Translations under genes and position numbers: made by a program | The notes under the pieces: generated by a model | Told to the model about the DNA's origin: nothing | What the model saw: the letters and a program-made list of their open reading frames with translations, nothing else | Database searches by the model: none | In this document: positions 15,811 to 23,798 of the stretch, one piece after another | Numbering within the stretch: position 1 is the first letter of the stretch | Layout of the letters: every line of letters starts with the position of its first letter | Origin: CAYONP01 sp964405335 | Lineage (GTDB): Bacteria; Armatimonadota; UBA10988 | Reading direction: 5' to 3' | Assembly: GCA_964405335.1 (NCBI GenBank) | Contig: CAYONP010000067.1 | Coordinates: 1-33,737, forward strand | DNA: 33,737 bases

Positions 15811-15839
15811 TTGACAGGCCGCCGGCAAGATGGCAGACT
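15811..15839 (+). promoter_or_regulatory. Candidate promoter for the Gly/Pro-rich protein gene
   Basis: A perfect TTGACA (15811-15816) is followed after 17 nt by CAGACT (15834-15839), three of six -10 matches. The layout matches the stronger promoter at 4934-4962 (TTGACA-N17-TAGAGT). It begins 2 nt after the upstream stop and would leave a leader of about 90 nt before the ATG at 15938. Confidence 0.4.
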
Positions 15840-15937
15840 CCGGCCGCTCCGGGTGCAACCGGCCCGGTGGCGGGTCTGTCGAACGAGTGCATAGATCCGG
15901 CCTGCCGCGCCGGTTGACGGAAGTGAGGGAGCCGCCG

Positions 15938-18709
15938 ATGTTCAAGCGCGTCCGGGTCGCGCTGCCCGCGCTGTGGTTGTCGCTCGGCTGCGTCTGGGCC
16001 CAGGAACGCTTCTCCGAGATGCCGTTCTACGAGAACCAGCTCGCCGGCGTGCAGCTCGGCTGGCACGCTCGCACCATCACCGGCATCTGGAACTTCGATC
16101 GGGTGGTCAAGCCGCAGGAGCAGCGGCTCTACAAGACCTACAAGATGCCCGACCACATCATCATGCGGCTGGGCACCAAGATGCCGCTGGTCCGCGGCAG
16201 CGGCGGCGGGGCCGACGGCGCGACGATGAACTTCTATTTCGGCGCCTACGGCAGCGGCATCGGCGCCAGCGGCGCCGGCACGCCGGGTGACGCCGGCGGC
16301 AGCGGCGGTGCCGGCGGGCCGGGCGGCGAGGGCACCGCGCCGCCACCGACCGGTCCGCCTGGGCTGGCCATGGGCGAGGACGGCATCCACATCACCGACC
16401 CGGAGATCCGCGCGCGGCTGCGTGAGCGCCTGGCCGAGGCGCTGGGCCGGCCGCCGAGCGGGATTGCCGGCCCGGCGATGTCGGGCGGCGGGATGATTGG
16501 CGGCGCCGGCAGCGGGCCGTTCGGCGGCGAGGGCGGACCCGACCTGGGCGGCGGCCGGCCGCTGGGCGGCTTCGGCGGCGGGCAGACGGGGCTCGGCGGC
16601 ATGTTCGCGGTCCAGGCGGCGGTCGGTCGGTTCGCCGAGATCCAGCACTTGTACTACGCCGAGCGCGAGGACATCGGCGAGTTCGCGACCAAGCTCTGGG
16701 CGCGGCGCGACCGGCTGGTCGACCAGCTGATGGACGCCCGCGGCGCCGGCCGCGACGAAGAGGCGTTGGCCATCAGCGAGGAGCAGTCGCGGGTCGATGG
16801 CATGATGAACGCCATCGAGGGCATTCTCGGCTCGAGCGACGTCTACCACATCTTCCACGTCGGCCTGCCGGGTCGCGACGTGGTCTTCTGCTACGAGATG
16901 GCGCCGGGCGTCTGGGCCTCGTTCACGATTGATTTCTACCAGTGGCTGGTCCGCGGCATCAGCGTCTGCGGCTACGGGCCGTACACCGGCGCGCAGACCT
17001 CGAACGGCCCGAACGGCGTGCGCGGCGTGCGGCTGGGCGATTCGCTCGAGCATGTGTTCAATCGCTACGGCTGGCCCGACGGCTGGGAGTCGTTCCTTGG
17101 CCGCTACCTGCTGATCCACTACTACGACAGCAACAATGTCGGCTTCCTGCTCGACCACTCGGCGCCGAAGGTCTACAAGGTCATCCGGATGATCATCGAG
17201 CCGCGGCCGAACGCGCAGGAGCGGCAGTTGGCCGGGGCGCAGTTGGGCATGAACGCCCAGTCGTTCCTGACCATCCGCAACCGGGCGGGCAAGCTGGTCT
17301 ATGGCGCGCCCCAGGCGATTGAGCAGCCGAACCACCGCGTGACCGTGATTCCGGCCGTGCAGGCGATGGGCATCGACCCGAAGAACCTGCCGCCCGGCAT
17401 GTTGCTCGACCGGCGGCTCAACGCCGTGCTCGGCGGCACCACCGGGGCCGGTGGCGGGCTCGAGCTCGGTGGTCCGGGCGGTGGCTCGAGCGGCGCCGGA
17501 CCGGGCGCGCCCCCGGGGCCGGCCGGTCCGGGCGGCGGTTCGGGCGGCATCGGGCCGGGTGCGCCCCCGGGTGCGCCGGGCGGTCTGCCGGGGCTGCCGA
17601 CACCGGCCAGCGCCGGATCGGGCGCCGGCGTGGCGCAGGGGCGACAGGAGCATTCGGGTTCGGCCGCCGACCCGCGCGACGGCGACGACACCGCCGAGGC
17701 GCAGGCGGCCGGCGCGGGCGGTCTGCCCCCGCCGCCGGGCTGGAGCCCGGGTGGTGGCGGCGGCTCGGCCGGTGCCGGCCCGCCGGCGGGTGGTGGTTCG
17801 GCCGGCGCGGTGCCGGGCGGCGGTGGGCTGGGACAGGGCGGTGGCGCCAACGTGGCCGCCGGCGGTGGCTCGGCGCTGCTGGTCGCCCCGCCGATGCCCT
17901 TCTTCGTCGCCCGCGACTCGTTCAACCTCGAAGCGCTGTGCGACGATCCGACGGCCAACGCCGGCGCTGGACCAGCCGGGCCCGGAGCCGGCACTGGTCC
18001 GGGTGCGCCGCCCGGGCCTCCTGGCGAGGCGCAATCGGCCGGTGCGGGTGGCTTGCCGCCGCCACCCGGCTGGAGCCCCGGTGGCGGGGGTGGTGGCACG
18101 GCACCGCCGGGTGTCGGCGGGTCGGGCGGCGGTCCGTCGCCGGGCGCGATCGGTGGGCCCGGCGGGGGCGGTAGCGGCGGCGCGCCGGGTCTGCCGGGCG
18201 CGGGCGCCGGCCCGGGCGGCGGCACGGGCGGCGGTGACCGCGCGGCGCTGGTGCCGATCCTCAACGACATCTACGGCGACGAGAGCGGCCAGGTCGGGTT
18301 CAACCTCGCTTATGGCTGCCGCGACTCGGAGGGCAACTGCCAGATCACGAGCTGCATCGACGACACGACGATGCGCTGGGACTACGCCTTCGAGCCCGAC
18401 GTGCGGACCGAGTTCGGGATGGACAACGACGGTCTGGTCACCCAGATCGGCGTGCTCGGCCGCGCCTGGGGCGGCGCGCGGTCGAAGAAGGGCATCGGGC
18501 TGGGCAGCCAGTTGGCCCAGGTGCTGCTGCTCTACGGCCCGCCGTTGCTGTACAGCGAGTTCCTCCAGGACGTCAACGAGGTGGCGCCGAACGTGCAGCT
18601 CATGTTCTACACCATCGACGACCGGGGTCGAGCCTTCGGCAACGTCAGCTTCGCGCTGCAGGACCAGGAAGTGACGGCGATCCAGATCGTCTCGCTCGGC
18701 GTCCAGTAG
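15938..18709 (+). CDS. Large secreted Gly/Pro-rich modular protein, unknown function
   Basis: A 923-residue protein with a signal peptide (about 1-22, ending VWAQ). I do not recognise a family. It mixes folded modules with low-complexity linkers. Gly-rich stretches lie at about 88-225 and 501-767; within the second, a 21-residue block with GGLPPPPGWSPGG occurs at 588-608 and 698-718. Between and around them are modules with a repeated 'G-x-x-LG-x-x-L-x-x-V-x-x-YG-x-P' motif: clear copies begin near residues 363 (RLGDSLEHVFNRYG) and 853 (GLGSQLAQVLLLYG), with fainter forms near 37 and 433. A helical, possibly coiled-coil segment lies at about 225-300. Start ATG follows GAGGGAG by about 7 nt. 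It ends at the terminator at 18724. Surface or matrix location is likely; function is open. Confidence 0.8.
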   Translation: MFKRVRVALPALWLSLGCVWAQERFSEMPFYENQLAGVQLGWHARTITGIWNFDRVVKPQEQRLYKTYKMPDHIIMRLGTKMPLVRGSGGGADGATMNFYFGAYGSGIGASGAGTPGDAGGSGGAGGPGGEGTAPPPTGPPGLAMGEDGIHITDPEIRARLRERLAEALGRPPSGIAGPAMSGGGMIGGAGSGPFGGEGGPDLGGGRPLGGFGGGQTGLGGMFAVQAAVGRFAEIQHLYYAEREDIGEFATKLWARRDRLVDQLMDARGAGRDEEALAISEEQSRVDGMMNAIEGILGSSDVYHIFHVGLPGRDVVFCYEMAPGVWASFTIDFYQWLVRGISVCGYGPYTGAQTSNGPNGVRGVRLGDSLEHVFNRYGWPDGWESFLGRYLLIHYYDSNNVGFLLDHSAPKVYKVIRMIIEPRPNAQERQLAGAQLGMNAQSFLTIRNRAGKLVYGAPQAIEQPNHRVTVIPAVQAMGIDPKNLPPGMLLDRRLNAVLGGTTGAGGGLELGGPGGGSSGAGPGAPPGPAGPGGGSGGIGPGAPPGAPGGLPGLPTPASAGSGAGVAQGRQEHSGSAADPRDGDDTAEAQAAGAGGLPPPPGWSPGGGGGSAGAGPPAGGGSAGAVPGGGGLGQGGGANVAAGGGSALLVAPPMPFFVARDSFNLEALCDDPTANAGAGPAGPGAGTGPGAPPGPPGEAQSAGAGGLPPPPGWSPGGGGGGTAPPGVGGSGGGPSPGAIGGPGGGGSGGAPGLPGAGAGPGGGTGGGDRAALVPILNDIYGDESGQVGFNLAYGCRDSEGNCQITSCIDDTTMRWDYAFEPDVRTEFGMDNDGLVTQIGVLGRAWGGARSKKGIGLGSQLAQVLLLYGPPLLYSEFLQDVNEVAPNVQLMFYTIDDRGRAFGNVSFALQDQEVTAIQIVSLGVQ
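17699..18091 (+). repeat. In-frame direct repeat inside the Gly/Pro-rich gene
   Basis: Two 63-nt in-frame blocks, 17699-17761 and 18029-18091, encode near-identical 21-residue segments (AQxAGAGGLPPPPGWSPGGGG). They are 330 nt (110 codons) apart and differ mostly at third codon positions. The spaced unit suggests duplication of a linker module, with later silent drift and selection on the protein. Confidence 0.75.
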
Positions 18710-18723
18710 CGTCCGGCGGCTGA

Positions 18724-18760
18724 GCGGGGCGGGAGTCTCTCCCGCCCCGCTTTTCGTTTT
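18724..18760 (+). terminator. Rho-independent terminator
   Basis: A perfect 12-bp stem, GCGGGGCGGGAG (18724-18735) and its complement (18739-18750), with loop TCT, is followed by TTTTCGTTTT. It lies 14 nt after the stop of the Gly/Pro-rich gene and separates it from dnaG. Confidence 0.93.
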
Positions 18761-18824
18761 CGGTGAAGGAGCGCCCGCCGGCGCTCCGAATCAGCGGCGA
18801 CCGCGCTGCCTGGAGGAAGCCGTC

Positions 18825-20615
18825 TTGGCCCTGACCCCCATCACGGTCGACGAGCTTCGTGATCGCCTCGACGTTCTCGCCGTCGTCGGCCGCTACACGC
18901 GCCTGACCAAGGCCGGCACCGAGTACCGCGGGCTGTGTCCCTTCCACGACGACCACAAGCCGTCGCTGGACGTCAACGAGCGGAAGGGCGTCTGGACCTG
19001 CCGAGTCGAGAACATCGGCGGCAGCGTGTTCGACTTCGTCATGCGGGCCGAGAACCTCGATTTCCGCGAGGCGGCCGAGCTGCTCGCCAACGACCTCGGC
19101 TGCACGCTGGCCCAGGGCGGCTCGCCCGAACAGGCCGACCAGCGCTCGCGGTTGTACGACCTCAATCGCCGCGCGGCCGAGCTGTATGAGCGGGCTCTGT
19201 GGCAGAGCAAGGGTGGCGAAACGGCGCGGGCCTACCTCCTCGAGCGGGGCATCAGCGAGCCGACGGCGAAGCGGTTCCGGCTCGGCTACGCTCCGGCCGG
19301 GTGGGACAAGCTGAGCGAGAAGCTGGCGCGCGACGGGGTCGACCTGCGCGAGGCCGAGGCGGCAGGATTGTTGAAGGCCCGCGAGCGCGGCGGCGGGTAC
19401 TACGACCGGTTCCGGCACCGGTTGATGTTCCCCATCCTCGACCGCCAGGGGCGGGTGGTGGCGTTCGGCGGGCGGGTGCTCGATCCGGCGGACGAGCCGA
19501 AGTACCTCAACAGCGCCGAGTCGCCGGTGTTCAGCAAGGGCCGCTTGCTCTACCAGGCGCCCGGCCGCGCCGAGCGGCTGGCCGACGGGGTGCTGGTGGT
19601 TGAGGGCTACATGGATGTGATCGGCCTGGCCGAGCACGGCCTCGACCACGCGGTGGCGACGCTGGGCACGGCGCTGACGCGAGAACATTTGCGGTTGCTG
19701 CAGCGTTTGACCAGCAAGGTGGTGCTCTGCTACGACGCCGACGCGGCCGGTGAGCGGGCCACCGACCGGGCCGCGGCGCTGTTCGCCGACGAGGGTTTGG
19801 ACGGGCGCATCCTGCGCCTGCCCGATGGGCTCGACCCGGACGAGCTGGTCCGGCGCGACGGTGCCGAGGCGTTCCGGGCGCTGGCCGCGGCCGCGCCCGA
19901 CCTGATCGAGTATCGGCTCGGCGTGGCGCTGGAGCGGGCGGGGAATGATCCTCACTCGCGCACCGAGGCGATTCGCGAGACGGTGCGCGAGTTGGTCGCC
20001 GACATCGGCGACGAGATCCGCCAGGCGGCGGTGGTGCGGCGGGTGGCCGACTGGTGGTCGGCCGGCTCGGCCGACCTGCAGCAGACGCTCGAGCGGACGT
20101 TGGCGCGGGACTTGGAGCGGCACCGGCGGCGGCAGCGTCCGCGGCGCGACGAGAGCGAGCCTTACCAGGGACGGCGATCGCGCGAATACTATGCCGAGCG
20201 CGAGTTTCTCGCCCACCTCCTGCGCGATGCCGGGTCGGCCGAAGCGGTCCGTGGCGCGGTCGATCCGGCGTGGCTGACCGATCCGGCCTGCCGTCAGGTC
20301 TATCAGGCCTGGCTGGAGCTGCCCGAGCCGAGCAGCAACGCCCTGCTGGCAGTGCTCGACGCCGACGGCCGGGCGCTGGTCGCGAAGGTGCTCTGCGGCA
20401 CGTTCGACCAGGGCGACAGCCTGGCACGGTCGGTGGCCGAGCTGCGGCTGGGCGGCCTGGCCGCGCGGGTGGCGGGATTGCGCGGGCAGCGGGCCGAGCT
20501 GCCCGACAGCGACGAGCGCGCGCTCGCGCTGCAGCGTGAGATTCAGAGCCTGGACCGGCAGATCGAAGAGGCCCGGCGCGGCCTCATGCTGGCCCAGCCC
20601 GGCGGATTGCGATGA
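18825..20615 (+). CDS. dnaG: DNA primase DnaG
   Basis: A 596-residue primase that makes RNA primers at the replication fork. The N-terminal zinc domain has Cys38, His41 and Cys59, but the fourth ligand of the usual CHC2 pattern (C-x2-H ... C-x2-C) is Glu62 instead of Cys (TCRVEN where CFGC is usual). The catalytic core has the Toprim signatures EGYMDV (Glu260) and DADAAG (Asp304, Asp306), plus the basic RNA-polymerase-domain segment GRVVAFGGRVLDP. A C-terminal helicase-binding region (about 455-596) is helical. Start is TTG at 18825 with GGAGGAA 6 nt upstream. Its stop overlaps the rpoD start as ATGA. The gene begins about 65 nt after a strong terminator, so a promoter must lie in that gap, but I see no clear one. 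Confidence 0.97.
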   Translation: MALTPITVDELRDRLDVLAVVGRYTRLTKAGTEYRGLCPFHDDHKPSLDVNERKGVWTCRVENIGGSVFDFVMRAENLDFREAAELLANDLGCTLAQGGSPEQADQRSRLYDLNRRAAELYERALWQSKGGETARAYLLERGISEPTAKRFRLGYAPAGWDKLSEKLARDGVDLREAEAAGLLKARERGGGYYDRFRHRLMFPILDRQGRVVAFGGRVLDPADEPKYLNSAESPVFSKGRLLYQAPGRAERLADGVLVVEGYMDVIGLAEHGLDHAVATLGTALTREHLRLLQRLTSKVVLCYDADAAGERATDRAAALFADEGLDGRILRLPDGLDPDELVRRDGAEAFRALAAAAPDLIEYRLGVALERAGNDPHSRTEAIRETVRELVADIGDEIRQAAVVRRVADWWSAGSADLQQTLERTLARDLERHRRRQRPRRDESEPYQGRRSREYYAEREFLAHLLRDAGSAEAVRGAVDPAWLTDPACRQVYQAWLELPEPSSNALLAVLDADGRALVAKVLCGTFDQGDSLARSVAELRLGGLAARVAGLRGQRAELPDSDERALALQREIQSLDRQIEEARRGLMLAQPGGLR

Positions 20616-21739
20616 TGACAACACGAGACCTTCAGGAGTCGCTGAAGGACCTGATTCGAGTGGCGCGGGCCACGCACGCCCTGACGCCGGGGCAGATTGC
20701 CGCCTACCTCAAGGAGCACGAAGAGCTCGATGCCGAGAAGGACTTCGACCAGGTGGTCAAGTACCTCGAAGGCCTCGGCATCGATATCGGCGACGACGAC
20801 GAGGAGGACCAGACCGAGGAGGCCAGCAGCGAAACCACCGCCGCGCCCGACCAGGACGAGGACGAGGACGACCGGCTGGCCGAGCGGTTCGACCTCGGCG
20901 AGGGCGTGCCGCTCGACGACCCGGTGCGGATGTACCTCCGCGACATCGGCCGGGTGCCGCTGCTGACCCAGGAAGAGGAGCTCGAACTGGCCCGGCGGAT
21001 CGAGCAGAGCGACCACGAGGCGAAGCAGAAGCTGACCGAGGCCAACCTGCGCCTGGTGGTCAGCATCGCCAAGCGCTACACCGGGCGCAACATGAGCTTC
21101 CTCGACCTCATCCAGGAGGGCAACATCGGGCTCATCCGCGCGGTCGAGAAGTTCGATTTCCGCAAAGGCTACAAGTTCTCGACCTACGCGACGTGGTGGA
21201 TCCGCCAGGCGATCACCCGCGCGATTGCCGACCAGGCGCGGACCATCCGCATCCCGGTCCACATGATCGAGACGATCAACAAGCTGCTCAAGACCAAGCG
21301 CGAGCTGGTCCAGGCGCTCGGCCGCGAGCCAACGGTCGAGGAGCTGGCCAGCGAGCTCGATATGCCGCCCGATCGAGTGGCCGAGATCCAGCGTATCGCG
21401 CCCGAGCCGCTCAGTCTCGAGGCGCCGATCGGCGAGCAGGAAGACAGCCACCGCGGCGATTTCATCGAGGATGAGCGCTGCGTCTCGCCGGCCGACGTGG
21501 CCAGCAACATGGTCCTGCGCGAGCAGCTCGAGAAGCTGCTCGAGGGTCTCAGCGCGCGCGAACGTGACGTGCTGCGCATGCGCTACGGCCTCGACGACGG
21601 CTGGCCGCGGACGCTCGAAGAGGTCGGCCAGCACTTCGAGGTGACCCGCGAGCGGATCCGCCAGATCGAGGCCAAGGCGCTGAAGAAGCTGCGGCATCCG
21701 AGCCGCAGCCGGCACTTGCGCGATTACCTCAACCAGTAG
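20612..21739 (+). CDS. rpoD: Primary RNA polymerase sigma factor RpoD/SigA
   Basis: A 375-residue sigma-70 housekeeping factor. Region 1.1-like N-terminus (about 5-60), then a very acidic stretch (61-90), region 1.2 (DDPVRMYLRDIG, about 102-135), region 2 for -10 recognition and melting (about 139-210, with GLIRAVEKFDFRKG and FSTYATWWIRQA), region 3 (about 220-295), and region 4 with the -35 helix-turn-helix (about 305-365, ERDVLRMRYG and TRERIRQIEAKAL). The large non-conserved insert of proteobacterial sigma-70 is absent, as in many other phyla. It overlaps dnaG by 4 nt (ATGA), the classic macromolecular-synthesis arrangement, but rpsU is missing. A second ATG at 20615 is possible. Confidence 0.98.
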   Translation: MMTTRDLQESLKDLIRVARATHALTPGQIAAYLKEHEELDAEKDFDQVVKYLEGLGIDIGDDDEEDQTEEASSETTAAPDQDEDEDDRLAERFDLGEGVPLDDPVRMYLRDIGRVPLLTQEEELELARRIEQSDHEAKQKLTEANLRLVVSIAKRYTGRNMSFLDLIQEGNIGLIRAVEKFDFRKGYKFSTYATWWIRQAITRAIADQARTIRIPVHMIETINKLLKTKRELVQALGREPTVEELASELDMPPDRVAEIQRIAPEPLSLEAPIGEQEDSHRGDFIEDERCVSPADVASNMVLREQLEKLLEGLSARERDVLRMRYGLDDGWPRTLEEVGQHFEVTRERIRQIEAKALKKLRHPSRSRHLRDYLNQ

Positions 21740-21800
21740 CCCGGAGGATCGCGCGGGCGGGCCGCCAAGTGCGGGGGAGAGGTCCGACCGCGAGCCCCAG

Positions 21801-23795
21801 ATGAAGCGCCTGCTGATCGGCATCGCCATCGTCGCGGTCCTCGCCGTCGCCGTCGCCCTGCTGCGGCGCGAGCGGCCGGCCGCCGCCGACACGCCGCTGC
21901 CGACCGTGGTCCGGACCGAACGAGTCACCCGCGGCGCCTTGACCGAGACCATCGCCCTCCAGGGCACGCTCCGCGCCGCCGAACGGGTCGACCTCGCCGC
22001 CGCCATGCCCTCGACGGTCACCCGCGTGCTGGTTGCCGAGGGCGATGCCGTGCCGGCCGGCGCGGTGCTGATCGAACTCGATGCCGCCGAGATTGCCGCC
22101 GGCCTGGAGCGCGCCACGGCCGGCGTGGCCGCGGCCCGGGCGCTGCTGGCCAAGGCCCGGCTGGGCGGCGCGACGACCGCTGCCGCCGCCGAACGGCAGA
22201 TCGAACAGGCGGCCGCCGGGCGCGACGCCGCCGACGCGGCGGTCGGCCAGGCGCGGGCCGGCGAGCGGATCACCAGCGGCACGACGGCCGCCGAGGTGGC
22301 CCGCGCGGGCGAGGGGATCAACGCCGCCGCGGCCGACCAGGTCCGCGCCGAGCGAGCGCTGGCCATCGAGCGGCAGCAGGCCGAGGCCGACGTGGCCACC
22401 GCCGGCGCCGGCGTCGACGCCGCGATGGCCGAGCTGGAGCGGGCGCGTGCCGGGGCCAGGTTGTCGAGTGAGACGGCGGCGGCCGACCTGGAGCGTGCCC
22501 GGGCCGGCCTGCGCGCGGCCGAGGCGTCGCTGCGCCGGGCCAAGGCCGGGGCGCGGCCCGAGGAGCTCGCCACCGCGCGGGCGCAGGTCGAGCAGGCCCG
22601 CATCGGGCGCGACAAGCGGGCGCGCGAGGTGGCCGACCTCGAGCGGCTGCACGCGGACGGCGGCGTGAGCGGCCTGGCGCTCGACAACGCGCGCACCGAG
22701 CTGGCCATCGCTGAGCAGCAACTGGCCGCCGCGCAGGCGCAGCTCGACCAGGCGGTCGCCGGGCCGACGGCCGACGAGCTGGACGCCGCCGAGGCGCAGG
22801 TCGAGCAGGCTCGGGCCGGCGTCACCGCGGCCGAGGCGGCGGCGCGGCGGTCGGAGCTGTCGGCGGCCGAGGTGGCCGCGGCCGAGGCGCAGTTGCGCCG
22901 CGCGCGCAGCGGCCTAAGCAGCGCCGAGGAGACGCGCGACGAGCGGGTGGCCATTGCCGAGCAGCAAGTTGCCGCGGCGCGGGCGCAGGTTCGCCTGGCC
23001 GAGGCGGGTCTGGCGGCGGCCCAGGCGGGCGAGGGTCAGCGCGAGCTGCGCGCGGCCGAGCGGCGCGCGGCGCAGGCCAACTTGCGCGGTGCCGAGGCGG
23101 CGCTGGGCGAGGCCGAGCTGGCTCGCCGCCAGGCCGACCTGACGCGCTACGACGTGGCCGCCGCCGAGGCCGGCCTGCGCGAGGCGCTGGCCCAGCAGCG
23201 GCTGGCGGCCGACCAGTTGCGCCGCGCCCGGGTGACCACGCCGGTGGCCGGCGTGGTGGCCCGGCTCGAGGTCAGCCTGGGTGACTCGGTGCTCCCCGGC
23301 GTGCCCGTGGCGGTGGTCGCGACGACCGCGGCCGCCGAGCTGAGCGCGCTCTGCACCGCGGCGCAGCGCGAACGGCTGGCGGTCGGGCAGGAGGCGTTGG
23401 TGCGGCCGCTGGGCGGCGACGACGAGCTACCGGCGACGGTCAGCGAGGTCGCCGAGGTGGCCGAGGAAGACGGGCGCAGTTTCCGCGTGCGGCTGCTGGT
23501 TGCCGGCGACGGCCTGAGCCCCGGCCTGCACGCCGCCGCGCGGGTCGTCGTCGCGGAGCGGCGTGACGTGCTGCTGCTGCCGCTCGACGCACTCCAGGGC
23601 GACGACGATGAGCGATACGTCTTCGTCCGGCGCGGCGACCAGGCGGCGCGGGTGCCGGTGACCATCGGTCTCACCGGCGCCGAGCGGGCCGAGGTCCTCG
23701 ACGGCCTGACCGACGGCGAGGAGGTGGTCATCGCCGGCGCGGCCGGGCTGGTCGAGGGCGCGCCGATCGAGGTCGTGCCGGCACCGGCGGAGTAG
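21801..23795 (+). CDS. RND efflux membrane fusion protein with giant coiled coil
   Basis: A 664-residue periplasmic adaptor (HlyD/AcrA family) with an N-terminal membrane anchor (about 4-21). The beta-barrel and lipoyl half-motifs are present: VTRVLVAEGDAVPAGAVLIEL (about 73-93) and RVTTPVAGVVARLEVSLGDSV (about 475-495). Between them is an Ala/Glu/Arg-rich coiled-coil region of about 380 residues (about 95-475), against roughly 60-100 in AcrA-type adaptors. 'xARAG' motifs recur through it. The C-terminal barrel and membrane-proximal parts follow (about 496-664). The permease gene starts 3 nt after the stop, so the two form a pump. No outer-membrane channel gene is present. The ribosome site before the ATG is poor. 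Confidence 0.93.
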   Translation: MKRLLIGIAIVAVLAVAVALLRRERPAAADTPLPTVVRTERVTRGALTETIALQGTLRAAERVDLAAAMPSTVTRVLVAEGDAVPAGAVLIELDAAEIAAGLERATAGVAAARALLAKARLGGATTAAAAERQIEQAAAGRDAADAAVGQARAGERITSGTTAAEVARAGEGINAAAADQVRAERALAIERQQAEADVATAGAGVDAAMAELERARAGARLSSETAAADLERARAGLRAAEASLRRAKAGARPEELATARAQVEQARIGRDKRAREVADLERLHADGGVSGLALDNARTELAIAEQQLAAAQAQLDQAVAGPTADELDAAEAQVEQARAGVTAAEAAARRSELSAAEVAAAEAQLRRARSGLSSAEETRDERVAIAEQQVAAARAQVRLAEAGLAAAQAGEGQRELRAAERRAAQANLRGAEAALGEAELARRQADLTRYDVAAAEAGLREALAQQRLAADQLRRARVTTPVAGVVARLEVSLGDSVLPGVPVAVVATTAAAELSALCTAAQRERLAVGQEALVRPLGGDDELPATVSEVAEVAEEDGRSFRVRLLVAGDGLSPGLHAAARVVVAERRDVLLLPLDALQGDDDERYVFVRRGDQAARVPVTIGLTGAERAEVLDGLTDGEEVVIAGAAGLVEGAPIEVVPAPAE

Positions 23796-23798
23796 CCG

